Shown one piece after another: positions 8,229-15,050 of a DNA stretch of 15,215 nt (the first letter of the stretch is position 1; every line of letters begins with the position of its first letter). Both the position numbers and the translations under genes were made by a program. The DNA comes from Eubacteriales bacterium (GTDB lineage Bacteria > Bacillota > Clostridia > Christensenellales > CAG-138), in assembly GCA_028701165.1 (NCBI GenBank), contig JAQVRG010000010.1, positions 1 through 15,215 of the forward strand, given 5' to 3'. The notes below the pieces were generated by a model. The model saw nothing but the letters and a program-made list of their open reading frames with translations, was not told the origin of the DNA and did no database searches.

Positions 8229-9029
8229 CTATCTTCCCTTCAGGATGTATTCGTCGATCAGCCAAGCCACGCCGCAATCGGCACAAGCGGGTGTAATCAC
8301 GTCCGCAATTTCCTTTACGGAAGCCTTGCCGTCGCTTACGGCTGCGCCCAGCCCCGCCCACTCGATCATTTCAAGATCCAAGGTGTTGTCGCCCGCAGCG
8401 GCGACCTCCTCTCGCGCGACGCCCAAATGCGCCGCTAAACGCGCAACGCCCGTCCCCTTGTCCACGCCCAGCGTGTTAAATTCCACAAAGCCGGGGCTGG
8501 AGCCGGAAATCTTCAGCCTTCCCGCAAAGCGCTCCCGCAGCACGGGTATCACGCGGACAGCCTCCTCCTCCGAGGTAATCCAAAGCACCTTAGGTACAGC
8601 ATGCCATACCTTTTTTCGGAGCATGGGATCGATCCGCACGGGCAGGTGCAGTCTTTCCACATAACGGTGCGTATAAAAATCGTCCGTTTCGGACACGATG
8701 GTATCCCCTTGATAAATGTGCGCGTGTATCCCCATTTCGTCCGCAAGGGAAAGCGCCTCCTGCACAAGCTCGTTGCCTATCTCGGAAACGAATACGGGTT
8801 CCGCCGTGTCCGCATCCGCGATCACGGCGCCGCCATAGCATATGACCGGACAGTTGGGCTTGATCGCATCAAGGATCGTCGAAGCGCCCAAATAGCCTCG
8901 CCCTGTTGCGACGGTCACATATACGCCCGCGCTCTTCGCCCTCGCTATCGCGTCAAGATTGGGCTGCGGTACCGTAAACGCCTGTTCCGTCAAGGTGTTG
9001 TCTATATCGGTAACGAATAATTTAATCAT
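8229..9029 (-). CDS. Cof-type HAD-IIB family phosphatase
   Basis: This 266-residue protein has all four HAD motifs. Motif I is D8-I-D10-N-T at the N-terminus (KLFVTDIDNTLT). Motif II Thr lies in TVATGRGY. The motif III Lys is in the VDKGTGVARL segment. Motif IV is AAAGDNTLDLEMI near 215-227. The large alpha/beta cap between motifs II and III and the overall length fit subfamily IIB (Cof/YidA type). These enzymes hydrolyse small phosphometabolites such as sugar phosphates or flavin/PLP phosphates; the substrate cannot be read from the sequence. The ATG at 9029 places motif I at the usual distance from the N-terminus. A good SD is not visible, which with the 13-nt gap after uvrC suggests coupled translation. 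It sits between uvrC and hprK with no clear functional link to either. Confidence 0.92.
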   Translation of the reverse strand: MIKLFVTDIDNTLTEQAFTVPQPNLDAIARAKSAGVYVTVATGRGYLGASTILDAIKPNCPVICYGGAVIADADTAEPVFVSEIGNELVQEALSLADEMGIHAHIYQGDTIVSETDDFYTHRYVERLHLPVRIDPMLRKKVWHAVPKVLWITSEEEAVRVIPVLRERFAGRLKISGSSPGFVEFNTLGVDKGTGVARLAAHLGVAREEVAAAGDNTLDLEMIEWAGLGAAVSDGKASVKEIADVITPACADCGVAWLIDEYILKGR

Positions 9030-9042
9030 AAGCGTTATTCTA

Positions 9043-10857
9043 TCATGGATGAAAGTAATTGTACACGGTCTGAGCAACCGTTTTATTCATGCCGGACGCC
9101 GCCGCAAGCGTATCCACATCCGCCGCCTTGATAGCGTCCAGCGTGATAAACGCGTCGAAAAGCGCGCGTTTTCGCTTATCCCCCACCCCTTCGATCTCGT
9201 CTAGAACGGAAAACAGCGCGGTTTTGGCGCGCAGGCTCCTGTGATAGGTAATCGCAAACCTGTGCGCCTCGTCGCGGATGCGTTCCAGCAGGTGCAGCGC
9301 GCCGTCATGCGCGTCCAAAACCAGCTCGCTCCCATCGGGCAGGATGATGATCTCATGCTTCTCGGCTAACCCTATGGCGGGTATATCCAAGCCGAACCTC
9401 TCCAATACCTCCTGCGCGACGTGCAGCTGCCCTATGCCGCCGTCCACGACCAAAAGATCGGGAAGCTGCGTCCATTTTTCGTCCCCGGCGGCCGCACGCT
9501 CAAAGCGGCGCGTAAGCACCTCGCGCATGGCAAGGTAATCATCGCCGTCCGTTTCGGCTTTGATCTTAAATCGCCGGTAAGCCTTGTTATCCGGCTTGCC
9601 CTGCGTAAAAACCACCATCGCGCCCACGGAATCCCGCCCTTGCATATGCGAGTTATCATAGCACTCCATGCGCTCCGGCAACACGTCAACGCCGATCAGC
9701 TCGCACAAACGCAGCATCGCGCCCTCGCCGCGCTCCCAAGCCCTGTGCTCAAGCTCGCGCGCTTTGTAGATCGCGTCCATGCCGTTTTTATATGCCATTT
9801 CCGCCTGCGCGCGCTTTGGCCCGCGCTGCGGACATACGAGTTCGACCTTTCGCCCCTTCTGTTCGCTCAGCCAGCGGCCAATCGCCTGCATATCGTCCGG
9901 GGTTTCGTGGAGTATGATCTCCTTGGGTATGGCGCCTGAATCCACATAGTATTGCTTTAGGAAAGAAGCCATAACCTCGCCCGGGCTTTCATCCGTACAG
10001 CGCATACCCATCTGCGCGGAGCCGATCACTTTACCGCCGCGAACAAACAGCACAAATACCACCGCGTCCATATCATCCCGCGCAAAGGCAAGCACATCGC
10101 TGTCCGCGCCGTTGGTCAAGATCGCGCGCTGCTTTTCACCCAAGCCTTCTATCGCGCGTATACGGTCGCGCAGCTGCGCCGCCTTTTCAAAATCCATCGC
10201 GTCGGCGGCCTCCTGCATCTGCGTGGTCAGCAATTCGGTCACGGGCTTTGTGTGCCCCTCTAAAAAGCTGCATACGCTCTCAAGCAGCGCGCGATACGCC
10301 TCCTCAGTTACGTTCCCCGAACACGGCGCACAGCATTTCCCTAGATGGTACATAAGGCAGGGTCGCTCGCGGCGATTGATTGCCTTTTGGATATCCTTTT
10401 TGCAATGGCGCACGGGAAAAAGATCGCGTATGGCCTTTAACGCGTCGCGCAGCGCGATCGCGCTAAGATAGGGACCGAAATAACGCGCGCCGTCCTGCTG
10501 TACGCGCCGAACCACCTCAAATCTGGGATAAGGCTTCTTTACGTCCAGCCGCACATACGGAAAGTGCTTATCGTCCTTAAGCATGATATTATAGCGCGGC
10601 TTGTTCGCTTTGATCAGATTGCTTTCAAGCGTCAGCGCTTCCGTTTCGTTGGATGTAATGATATAGCTGAAATCCGCAATGTGCGACACCATAGCCGCGA
10701 CCTTTGGATTCGTCTGCTTATGAAAGTATTGGCTGACGCGGTTTTTTAAATTGACGGCTTTGCCGACGTAGATGATCTCCCCGTTGGCGTTATACATGCG
10801 GTATACGCCGGGCTTATCGGGCAGCAGCTTGATTTTTTCCTGCAACGCATCATTCAT
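9043..10857 (-). CDS. uvrC: Excinuclease ABC subunit C
   Basis: UvrC makes both incisions in nucleotide excision repair after UvrAB marks damage. The 604-residue protein has the full order. It starts with the GIY-YIG nuclease (PGVYRMYNANGEIIYVGKA, N-terminal 90 residues). The Cys-rich CLMYHLGKCCAPC segment follows, then the UvrB-binding UVR helix pair (MQEAADAMDFEKAAQLRDRI). The RNase H-like C-terminal nuclease comes next (MECYDNSHMQGRDSVGAMVVF; LLVVDGGIGQLHVA; DEAHRFAITYHR). A tandem helix-hairpin-helix domain ends it (LDEIEGVGDKRKRALFDAF). The ATG at 10857 gives MNDALQEKIKLLPDKPG, which matches the family N-terminus; an in-frame ATG at 10875 and TTG at 10878 would add 6-7 residues. None of these starts has an SD, and a TATAAT lies just upstream. 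Confidence 0.97.
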   Translation of the reverse strand: MNDALQEKIKLLPDKPGVYRMYNANGEIIYVGKAVNLKNRVSQYFHKQTNPKVAAMVSHIADFSYIITSNETEALTLESNLIKANKPRYNIMLKDDKHFPYVRLDVKKPYPRFEVVRRVQQDGARYFGPYLSAIALRDALKAIRDLFPVRHCKKDIQKAINRRERPCLMYHLGKCCAPCSGNVTEEAYRALLESVCSFLEGHTKPVTELLTTQMQEAADAMDFEKAAQLRDRIRAIEGLGEKQRAILTNGADSDVLAFARDDMDAVVFVLFVRGGKVIGSAQMGMRCTDESPGEVMASFLKQYYVDSGAIPKEIILHETPDDMQAIGRWLSEQKGRKVELVCPQRGPKRAQAEMAYKNGMDAIYKARELEHRAWERGEGAMLRLCELIGVDVLPERMECYDNSHMQGRDSVGAMVVFTQGKPDNKAYRRFKIKAETDGDDYLAMREVLTRRFERAAAGDEKWTQLPDLLVVDGGIGQLHVAQEVLERFGLDIPAIGLAEKHEIIILPDGSELVLDAHDGALHLLERIRDEAHRFAITYHRSLRAKTALFSVLDEIEGVGDKRKRALFDAFITLDAIKAADVDTLAAASGMNKTVAQTVYNYFHP

Positions 10858-10863
10858 GCGTTT

Positions 10864-10892
10864 ATTATAACACATCAAAGCGTCTACTTGAA
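10864..10892 (-). promoter_or_regulatory. Candidate internal promoter directly before uvrC
   Basis: On the minus strand, a perfect TATAAT at 10869-10864 is preceded, 17 nt upstream, by TTCAAG at 10892-10887, a 3/6 match to the -35. The -10 box ends 6 nt before the uvrC ATG at 10857, so the transcript would start at or next to the start codon. The absence of an SD before uvrC fits a leaderless message. The alternative is that the AT-rich 26-nt spacer produces the match by chance. Confidence 0.35.
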
Positions 10893-11621
10893 GTATTTCA
10901 CCCTGTCCTCAAACACGCGCAGCAATACGTCTGTAAGCATATCGCTTCTTCCGCCTGAAAGGTCGTATACCGTGATGCGTTCTGGCGCTAGACCGACGAG
11001 CAGGCTCACCACGCCGTCTCCTTTATCGCAGGCGTATCGGACGCGCATATCCATATCGTCCGTCAGCGTGCAGCTTCCGTCAGGATTCAATATGATGTAT
11101 ATGCAGTCGATACGAGGCTTCTGCATACGCACAAAGGCGGACAATATCCCGATCAGCTTTCGATATTCCTTTTCCAGCAGCAGCTCCTCCGTGGCCTGTC
11201 GAACGCAGGCGTCCCATGCAAGCTGAACGTTTTGCATGCGAAAGCGGACAAAGCCCTCTAAGTTCAGCGCGTCCGTCTCCGTGAAAAAAGCCGCAAGCTC
11301 GCCTTGCACCGCGCGCTTTTCCAGCCCGCGGGAAAGTTTGGCAGCTTTGGACAATATCCATTGCTTCTCCCTAAGGTTCACCGGCAGCGCGTCTATCCGC
11401 ACCGCAAGCTCCAAATGCGATAAATCGTACAGCAACAGCCCGCTTACGGCCGAAAGCCAGCTTTCTGTATGTGCGGGCTTTTTCAAGCGTATCTCTATGC
11501 TCTTTTTGTCGGATGACAGTATCTGCGGTTCGTGCTCCTCCGCCGCGAGGCGACGGCGCATCAGTTTTCCGATGTCTGCTTCGTATTGCTGGGTACGCAC
11601 GGCGCAGACCCGATCATACAT
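10884..11621 (-). CDS. ytxC: YtxC-like protein (putative sporulation-associated family)
   Basis: The protein is 245 residues with no signal peptide or membrane segment. The most recognisable part is the C-terminal half: LNLEGFVRFRM at 119-129, followed by EKEYRKLIGILSAFVRMQKPRID at about 150-172. This closely resembles the conserved core of the YtxC family as I remember it. Synteny supports the call, because B. subtilis ytxC lies next to thrS and here thrS is the divergent neighbour. The biochemical role of YtxC is not established; the family is listed as sporulation-associated because it follows spore-forming Firmicutes. I chose the ATG at 11621 because AGAGGA lies about 8-10 nt before it; ATGs at 11645 and further upstream would add a short basic extension. 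It is the first gene of the minus-strand group and its stop is 26 nt before uvrC. Confidence 0.75.
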   Translation of the reverse strand: MYDRVCAVRTQQYEADIGKLMRRRLAAEEHEPQILSSDKKSIEIRLKKPAHTESWLSAVSGLLLYDLSHLELAVRIDALPVNLREKQWILSKAAKLSRGLEKRAVQGELAAFFTETDALNLEGFVRFRMQNVQLAWDACVRQATEELLLEKEYRKLIGILSAFVRMQKPRIDCIYIILNPDGSCTLTDDMDMRVRYACDKGDGVVSLLVGLAPERITVYDLSGGRSDMLTDVLLRVFEDRVKYFK

Positions 11622-11747
11622 AAAGTATCGTCCTCTTCCTCTCATTTTTCTGCTCTGCTGCAAGATATGCAGCCATGCGCCCGGCCGTGATTAGTATGGA
11701 CAAACCGGAAAAGCAAAACAAGCGGTAATCCTTGTAAAAAGCGTTCC

Positions 11748-11777
11748 TTGACAAACCGATATAAGGACGGCTATAAT
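11748..11777 (+). promoter_or_regulatory. Sigma-A promoter of thrS
   Basis: A perfect TTGACA (11748-11753) and a perfect TATAAT (11772-11777) are separated by 18 nt. The predicted start is near 11784, just upstream of the T-box leader. It lies in the divergent spacer between ytxC and thrS. Confidence 0.85.
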
Positions 11778-11783
11778 AACGTG

Positions 11784-11930
11784 TAATCAGCATGGGATGA
11801 CAGGGAGTACCGCCCCTCGACCGTGCTCGCGCAAGGTGCGTTATCGCCTTTTGAGTGGGTTTTTCCAAATAGGGTGGAACCGCGGACAATGATTTTGTTC
11901 GTCCCTAGCATAGCGCTAGGGACGTTTTTT
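11784..11930 (+). promoter_or_regulatory. T-box riboswitch controlling thrS, compact form
   Basis: The T-box element AGGGTGGAACCGCG stands at 11871-11884 and can pair with CCCT at 11903-11906 to make the antiterminator; the UGGN bulge (TGGA) is intact for pairing with the acceptor end of uncharged tRNA. A stem-III-like TGG...CCA hairpin precedes it near 11856-11867. Uncharged tRNA-Thr should stabilise the antiterminator and allow thrS expression. The leader is short: only about 87 nt separate the predicted transcript start from the T-box. A possible small stem I pairs GATGAC (11796-11801) with GTTATC (11840-11845) and GTACC (11807-11811) with GGTGC (11835-11839). ACC threonine codons occur at 11809 and 11820, but I cannot place the specifier with confidence. 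Confidence 0.9.
11900..11930 (+). terminator. Intrinsic terminator of the thrS T-box leader
   Basis: CGTCCCTAGC (11900-11909) pairs perfectly with GCTAGGGACG (11915-11924) around a 5-nt loop, followed by TTTTTT at 11925-11930. The 5' arm contains the CCCT that the T-box would capture in the antiterminator state, so the two structures exclude each other. Confidence 0.92.
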
Positions 11931-11964
11931 ATACCGTATTTTCAGAATTAGGGAGGAAACAGTA

Positions 11965-13878
11965 ATGCAAATCAAACTACCGGACGGATCGGTCCATGAA
12001 TACCAAGACGGCATGACAGCCCTTGATATCGCCGAATCCATCAGTCCCCGCCTTCGCAAGGCTACGCTTGGCGCTATGATCGACGGCAAGCGCGCGGACG
12101 TGTTTTGCCCCATTCACGGCGATCACGAGCTGCGGCTGCTCACTTTTGATGATCCGGAAGGGCGCTGGACCTACCGTCACACCGCTTCGCATATGATGGC
12201 ACAAGCCGTGCAGAAGCTTTTCCCCAACGTGAAGGTCACCATCGGCCCCGCGATCGAGGACGGCTTCTACTACGATTTTGATATCGACGAGCCCTTCACG
12301 CCGGATGATCTTGTCAAGATCGAAAAGGAAATCGAAAACATTCAGAAACAGAATCTGCCGCTGGAGCGTTTCGAGCTGCCGCGTGCGGAAGCCATCCGCT
12401 ATATGAGCGAACGCAAGGAGCCCTATAAGGTAGAGCTTATCAACGACCTGCCCGAGGACGCGATCATCAGCTTTTACAAGCAGGGTGATTTCGTGGATCT
12501 TTGCGCCGGCCCTCACGTTGAAAGCACAGGCAAGGTTAAAAACGTCAAGCTAATGAGCGTTGCGGGCGCATATTGGCGCGGCAACGAAAAAAACAAGATG
12601 CTCCAGCGTATCTATGGTACGGCTTTTGAAAAAAAAGCGGATTTGGACGCTTATCTTACGCGCCTTGAAGAAGCCAAGAAGCGCGATCACCGTAAGCTTG
12701 GCCGCGAATTGGGCTTGTTTGCGATGCGCGACGAAGCTCCCGGCATGCCCTTCTTCCTTCCCAAAGGCATGGTTCTTCGCAACACGCTGATCGATTATTG
12801 GCACGACGTACACAAAAAATGGGATTATTTGGAGATCTCCACCCCGCAGATCATGCGCCGAAGCCTATGGGAAACCTCGGGTCATTGGGAGCATTACAAG
12901 GATAATATGTATACCACCGTGATCGACGAAGAGGATTTTGCGATCAAGCCCATGAACTGCCCCGGCAGTATCTTAGTCTATGATCTGGAGCCGCATTCCT
13001 ACAGGGAGCTGCCGCTTCGCTACGGCGAGCTGGGCCGCGTGCACAGACATGAGCTTTCAGGCGCGCTGCACGGCTTGTTCCGCGTCCGCTGTTTCACGCA
13101 GGACGACGCGCATATCCTGCTTGCGCCCGAGCAGATCAAGGACGAGGTCGTGCGTATCGCACAGCTGTTCGATGAAGTTTATTCCCTTTTTGAGCTGCCG
13201 TATACCATCGAGCTTTCCACCATGCCTGAGGATCATATTGGCTCGGTCGAGGATTGGGACACCGCCACCAAGGCGCTCTCCGACGCGATCGAGAGCATCG
13301 GCAAGGCCTATGTGATCAATCCCGGCGACGGCGCTTTCTACGGCCCCAAGCTCGACTTCCACATTCAGGATTCGCTCGGACGGACGTGGCAGTGCGGCAC
13401 GATCCAGCTCGATTACCAGCTCCCCGGCCGCTTTGATCTTGAATATGTCGGCGCGGACGGCGAGAAGCATTGCCCCGTCATGATCCACCGTGTCGTGTTC
13501 GGCTCCGTGGAACGCTTTATTGGCGTATTGATCGAGCATTTCGCCGGTAAGTTCCCCACATGGCTCTCCCCTGTACAGGTCAAGGTGCTGCCGCTGACCG
13601 ACCGCAACATTCCCGCCGCCAAAGAGATTGAAAAGAAGCTCGACGCGCTGCGGATCCGCGTGGAAACCGATACGCGCAACGAAAAGATCGGCTTTAAAAT
13701 CCGCGAGGCACAGATGCAGAAGATCCCCTATATGCTCGTTATCGGCGATAAGGAGGTCGAAAACAACGTCGTCGCCGTCCGTTCGCGCGGCGAGGGCGAT
13801 TTAGGCACGATGCCGCTGGAAAGCTTTACGGAACGCATATTGAAAGAGATCAACGACAAGGTCAACAACGGCAATTAA
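11965..13878 (+). CDS. thrS: Threonyl-tRNA synthetase
   Basis: ThrRS charges tRNA-Thr. The 637-residue protein has the bacterial layout. A TGS domain covers about 1-62. The editing domain shows H72-x3-H76 (HTASHMMAQ) and C180-x3-H184 (CAGPH), which clears Ser-tRNA-Thr. A class II catalytic core follows, then a C-terminal anticodon-binding domain from about 540 (VQVKVLPLTDRN). The active-site zinc ligands are present: C332 in MNCPG, H383 in FTQDDAHI and H508 in MIHRVVFGS. The residue after MNCPG is Ser rather than the His of E. coli; that His is not a zinc ligand. Motif 2 is the RHELSGALHGLFRVR segment and motif 3 is GSVERFIG. The start has an excellent SD, AGGGAGG at 11950-11956, 8 nt before the ATG. 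Expression is under the T-box just upstream. Confidence 0.98.
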   Translation: MQIKLPDGSVHEYQDGMTALDIAESISPRLRKATLGAMIDGKRADVFCPIHGDHELRLLTFDDPEGRWTYRHTASHMMAQAVQKLFPNVKVTIGPAIEDGFYYDFDIDEPFTPDDLVKIEKEIENIQKQNLPLERFELPRAEAIRYMSERKEPYKVELINDLPEDAIISFYKQGDFVDLCAGPHVESTGKVKNVKLMSVAGAYWRGNEKNKMLQRIYGTAFEKKADLDAYLTRLEEAKKRDHRKLGRELGLFAMRDEAPGMPFFLPKGMVLRNTLIDYWHDVHKKWDYLEISTPQIMRRSLWETSGHWEHYKDNMYTTVIDEEDFAIKPMNCPGSILVYDLEPHSYRELPLRYGELGRVHRHELSGALHGLFRVRCFTQDDAHILLAPEQIKDEVVRIAQLFDEVYSLFELPYTIELSTMPEDHIGSVEDWDTATKALSDAIESIGKAYVINPGDGAFYGPKLDFHIQDSLGRTWQCGTIQLDYQLPGRFDLEYVGADGEKHCPVMIHRVVFGSVERFIGVLIEHFAGKFPTWLSPVQVKVLPLTDRNIPAAKEIEKKLDALRIRVETDTRNEKIGFKIREAQMQKIPYMLVIGDKEVENNVVAVRSRGEGDLGTMPLESFTERILKEINDKVNNGN

Positions 13879-13899
13879 AGAATAACCAAGCTAAAACGA

Positions 13900-13926
13900 A
13901 TGGGGCTGTCTTTCGGACAGCCCCAT
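13900..13926 (+). terminator. Hairpin terminator between thrS and the convergent Cys-rich gene, probably bidirectional
   Basis: TGGGGCTGTC (13901-13910) pairs perfectly with GACAGCCCCA (13916-13925) around TTTCG, with one extra A-T pair outside. The plus-strand tail (CGATTGTTT) is only weakly T-rich, while the minus-strand tail (TCGTTTTAG) has a better run. It lies 22 nt after the thrS stop and 8 nt beyond the stop of the minus-strand gene, so it can serve both. Confidence 0.8.
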
Positions 13927-13933
13927 CGATTGT

Positions 13934-14542
13934 TTACATACAGGTCGGTAGATTGGAAAAGCTGAACGTGCCATATACAGTGATGTTGGTGTTGTCCGTA
14001 CAACCGCAATCCGCGACTTCCACACTAAGATGCGGCGTCACGTTTTGACAGCTCAGTTCGTTCAGTTCCGGCTCTGCATCACCGCATATATAGCCGATCG
14101 CCTCATCCACCATGACATTCCCCGTAACGTTGACGCGCACCGTATCCCCGCATCCGGAGCTTACAGGGCCTATATCGATGATATAAGGTATGGCGCCCGC
14201 CAACCCAATACGATAGACGTCCACAGGGCAGCATCCGCCGCAGGGTAACTGCGCCTGCACGGTTTCAGGCTCCACCGTATACCCGAGGAACGATGTATCG
14301 TAAGCGATCCTTGCGCAGTTGGTCTTCACGGCGTCCGTATTAAAAGCCGCAGGCAGCGTCATGGTCTCGCAGAATTCCACGCTGCGCGTACAGCTGCCAC
14401 TGCAGAGCGCAGACAATGTTGCAGACTCTGTTTCTGGTATAGAATCGTTTATCGGAAGTGCATCGCCGGTTGTCGCTCTGGATGGCGTGGGAATCGTTCT
14501 CATATGCTGTCCCGGCGGTTGGTTTATGATGCGCGTTGCCAT
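13934..14542 (-). CDS. Cysteine-rich hypothetical protein
   Basis: I do not recognise this 202-residue protein. It has 13 cysteines, about 6%, arranged in short clusters: CSGSC near 47, PCGGCC near 101, and DCGC near 178. There is no signal peptide, no membrane segment and few Lys residues. The middle and C-terminal parts look like beta strands separated by Cys turns, with Val/Thr-rich stretches such as DTVRVNVTGNVMV and NITVYGTFSFSNLP. A disulfide- or metal-stabilised structural protein, for example of the spore surface, is one possibility, but this is inference from composition only. The start at 14542 follows a strong SD, AAGGAGAAGG, and gives MATRIINQPPGQ; the frame upstream to 14581 has no support. 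A SigK-like promoter candidate lies about 40-60 bp upstream. It converges on thrS across a shared terminator. Confidence 0.75.
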   Translation of the reverse strand: MATRIINQPPGQHMRTIPTPSRATTGDALPINDSIPETESATLSALCSGSCTRSVEFCETMTLPAAFNTDAVKTNCARIAYDTSFLGYTVEPETVQAQLPCGGCCPVDVYRIGLAGAIPYIIDIGPVSSGCGDTVRVNVTGNVMVDEAIGYICGDAEPELNELSCQNVTPHLSVEVADCGCTDNTNITVYGTFSFSNLPTCM

Positions 14543-14578
14543 TTTGTTCCTTCTCCTTTTCGCACATATTGATATCTG

Positions 14579-14604
14579 CATAGTATGTCGAATACTTAAA
14601 ATGT
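14579..14604 (-). promoter_or_regulatory. Candidate late-sporulation (SigK-like) promoter of the Cys-rich gene
   Basis: On the minus strand, AC (14604-14603) is followed after 15 nt by CATACTATG (14587-14579). The SigK consensus is AC, about 16 nt, then CATANNNTA, so one -10 base and the spacer differ slightly. The -10 lies about 37 nt before the start codon. A match this short can arise by chance. No convincing sigma-A promoter was seen in the same place. Confidence 0.25.
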
Positions 14605-14618
14605 GCGCTTTTTTTGTA

Positions 14619-14647
14619 TTGACAAGCCAAGGGCAAATCTGTATAAT
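14619..14647 (+). promoter_or_regulatory. Sigma-A promoter of tRNA-Leu
   Basis: A perfect TTGACA (14619-14624) and a perfect TATAAT (14642-14647) are separated by 17 nt. Transcription should start near 14654, about 14 nt before the mature tRNA 5' end. Confidence 0.92.
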
Positions 14648-14667
14648 TGAGCTTGCAGTTTGAGTTT

Positions 14668-14750
14668 GCGGCCATGGCGGAATCGGCAGACGCGTACGTT
14701 TGAGGGGCGTATGGGCAACCGTATGAGTTCAAGTCTCATTGGCCGCACCA
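14668..14750 (+). tRNA. tRNA-Leu, anticodon GAG
   Basis: A complete class II tRNA of 83 nt with encoded CCA. The acceptor stem is GCGGCCA (14668-14674) with TGGCCGC (14740-14746), discriminator A14747, CCA 14748-14750. The D arm is GCG...CGC. The anticodon stem TACGT/GCGTA encloses TTGAGGG, giving anticodon GAG, which reads CUC and CUU. A long variable arm (GGGCAACC) follows, and the T arm is ATGAG-TTCAAGT-CTCAT. The last 20 nt, from 14731, are also the start of the 160-bp tandem repeat described below. The gene itself appears intact. Confidence 0.97.
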
Positions 14751-14890
14751 AATGCAAAAGAGCACCCATAGGGTGCTCTTTTACATTTCTATGAGGGGAC
14801 AATGAGACTTGAAGGGCGCGACCCCGAAGGGGACAAATTGCAACTGTGTTGCGATTTGCGCGCCCCGAGCTGGCGGCGCGGAAGCGCCGG
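14731..14890 (+). repeat. 160-bp tandem repeat, unit 1 (starts inside tRNA-Leu)
   Basis: The unit begins AAGTCTCATTGGCCGCACCA, the last 20 nt of the tRNA, then holds the terminator hairpin (unit positions 20-58), the inverted T-arm copy CAATGAGACTTGAA (70-83), and a structured block to 160. The hairpin loop is ATA and positions 129-130 are CG. The base before the unit belongs to the tRNA (TTC), whereas later units are preceded by CGG, so the repeat boundary at 14731 is sharp. Confidence 0.97.
14750..14788 (+). terminator. Terminator of tRNA-Leu, first copy of the repeat hairpin
   Basis: AAAAGAGCACCC (14756-14767) pairs perfectly with GGGTGCTCTTTT (14771-14782) around an ATA triloop. After one C/A mismatch, AAATG (14750-14754) pairs with CATTT (14784-14788). 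The outer arm includes the terminal A of the tRNA CCA. The symmetry, with A4 before and T4 after the stem, means it could stop transcription on either strand. Confidence 0.85.
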
Positions 14891-14900
14891 AAGTCTCATT
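14801..14900 (+). ncRNA. Candidate structured RNA element spanning the unit 1/2 junction
   Basis: Read on the plus strand, about 100 nt folds on paper as follows. P1 is AATGAGACTT (14801-14810) with AAGTCTCATT (14891-14900), 10 bp. P2 is GGGCGCG (14814-14820) with CGCGCCC (14859-14865). Inside P2, separated by single A residues, are P3 (CCCC-GAA-GGGG, 14822-14832) and P4 (CAAATTGCAAC, TGT, GTTGCGATTTG, 14834-14858, 11 bp including one U-G pair). P5 is CGGCGC-GGAA-GCGCCG (14874-14889) with a GNRA-type loop. The U-G pair and the GNRA loop favour plus-strand RNA over minus. No promoter is visible inside the unit, so transcription is unproven. It could equally act as DNA structure. Confidence 0.4.
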
Positions 14901-15050
14901 GGCCGCACCAAATGCAAAAGAGCACCCATTGGGTGCTCTTTTACATTTCTATGAGGGGACAATGAGACTTGAAGGGCGCGACCCCGAAGGGGACAAATTG
15001 CAACTGTGTTGCGATTTGAACGCCCCGAGCTGGCGGCGCGGAAGCGCCGG
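14891..15050 (+). repeat. 160-bp tandem repeat, unit 2
   Basis: Identical to unit 1 except position 40 (loop ATT instead of ATA) and positions 129-130 (AA instead of CG). The AA removes the two inner pairs of the predicted P2 stem. It carries the tRNA 3' end with CCA but no tRNA 5' half, so it cannot encode a tRNA. Its terminator-like hairpin spans 14910-14948. Confidence 0.97.

Noticed and set aside
8041..8664. A 207-codon plus-strand frame across the hprK/HAD junction
   Set aside because: Both minus-strand genes here have complete catalytic motifs in the correct order. The plus-strand frame spans two genes with Ser/Thr/Pro-rich, domain-free sequence.
14561..14607. Inverted repeat CGCACAT...ATGTGCG followed by a T-run, as a terminator
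   Set aside because: The arms are 7 bp with a 33-nt loop. No plus-strand gene ends here, and the region holds the promoters of the flanking genes. It may be chance or an operator, with no further support.
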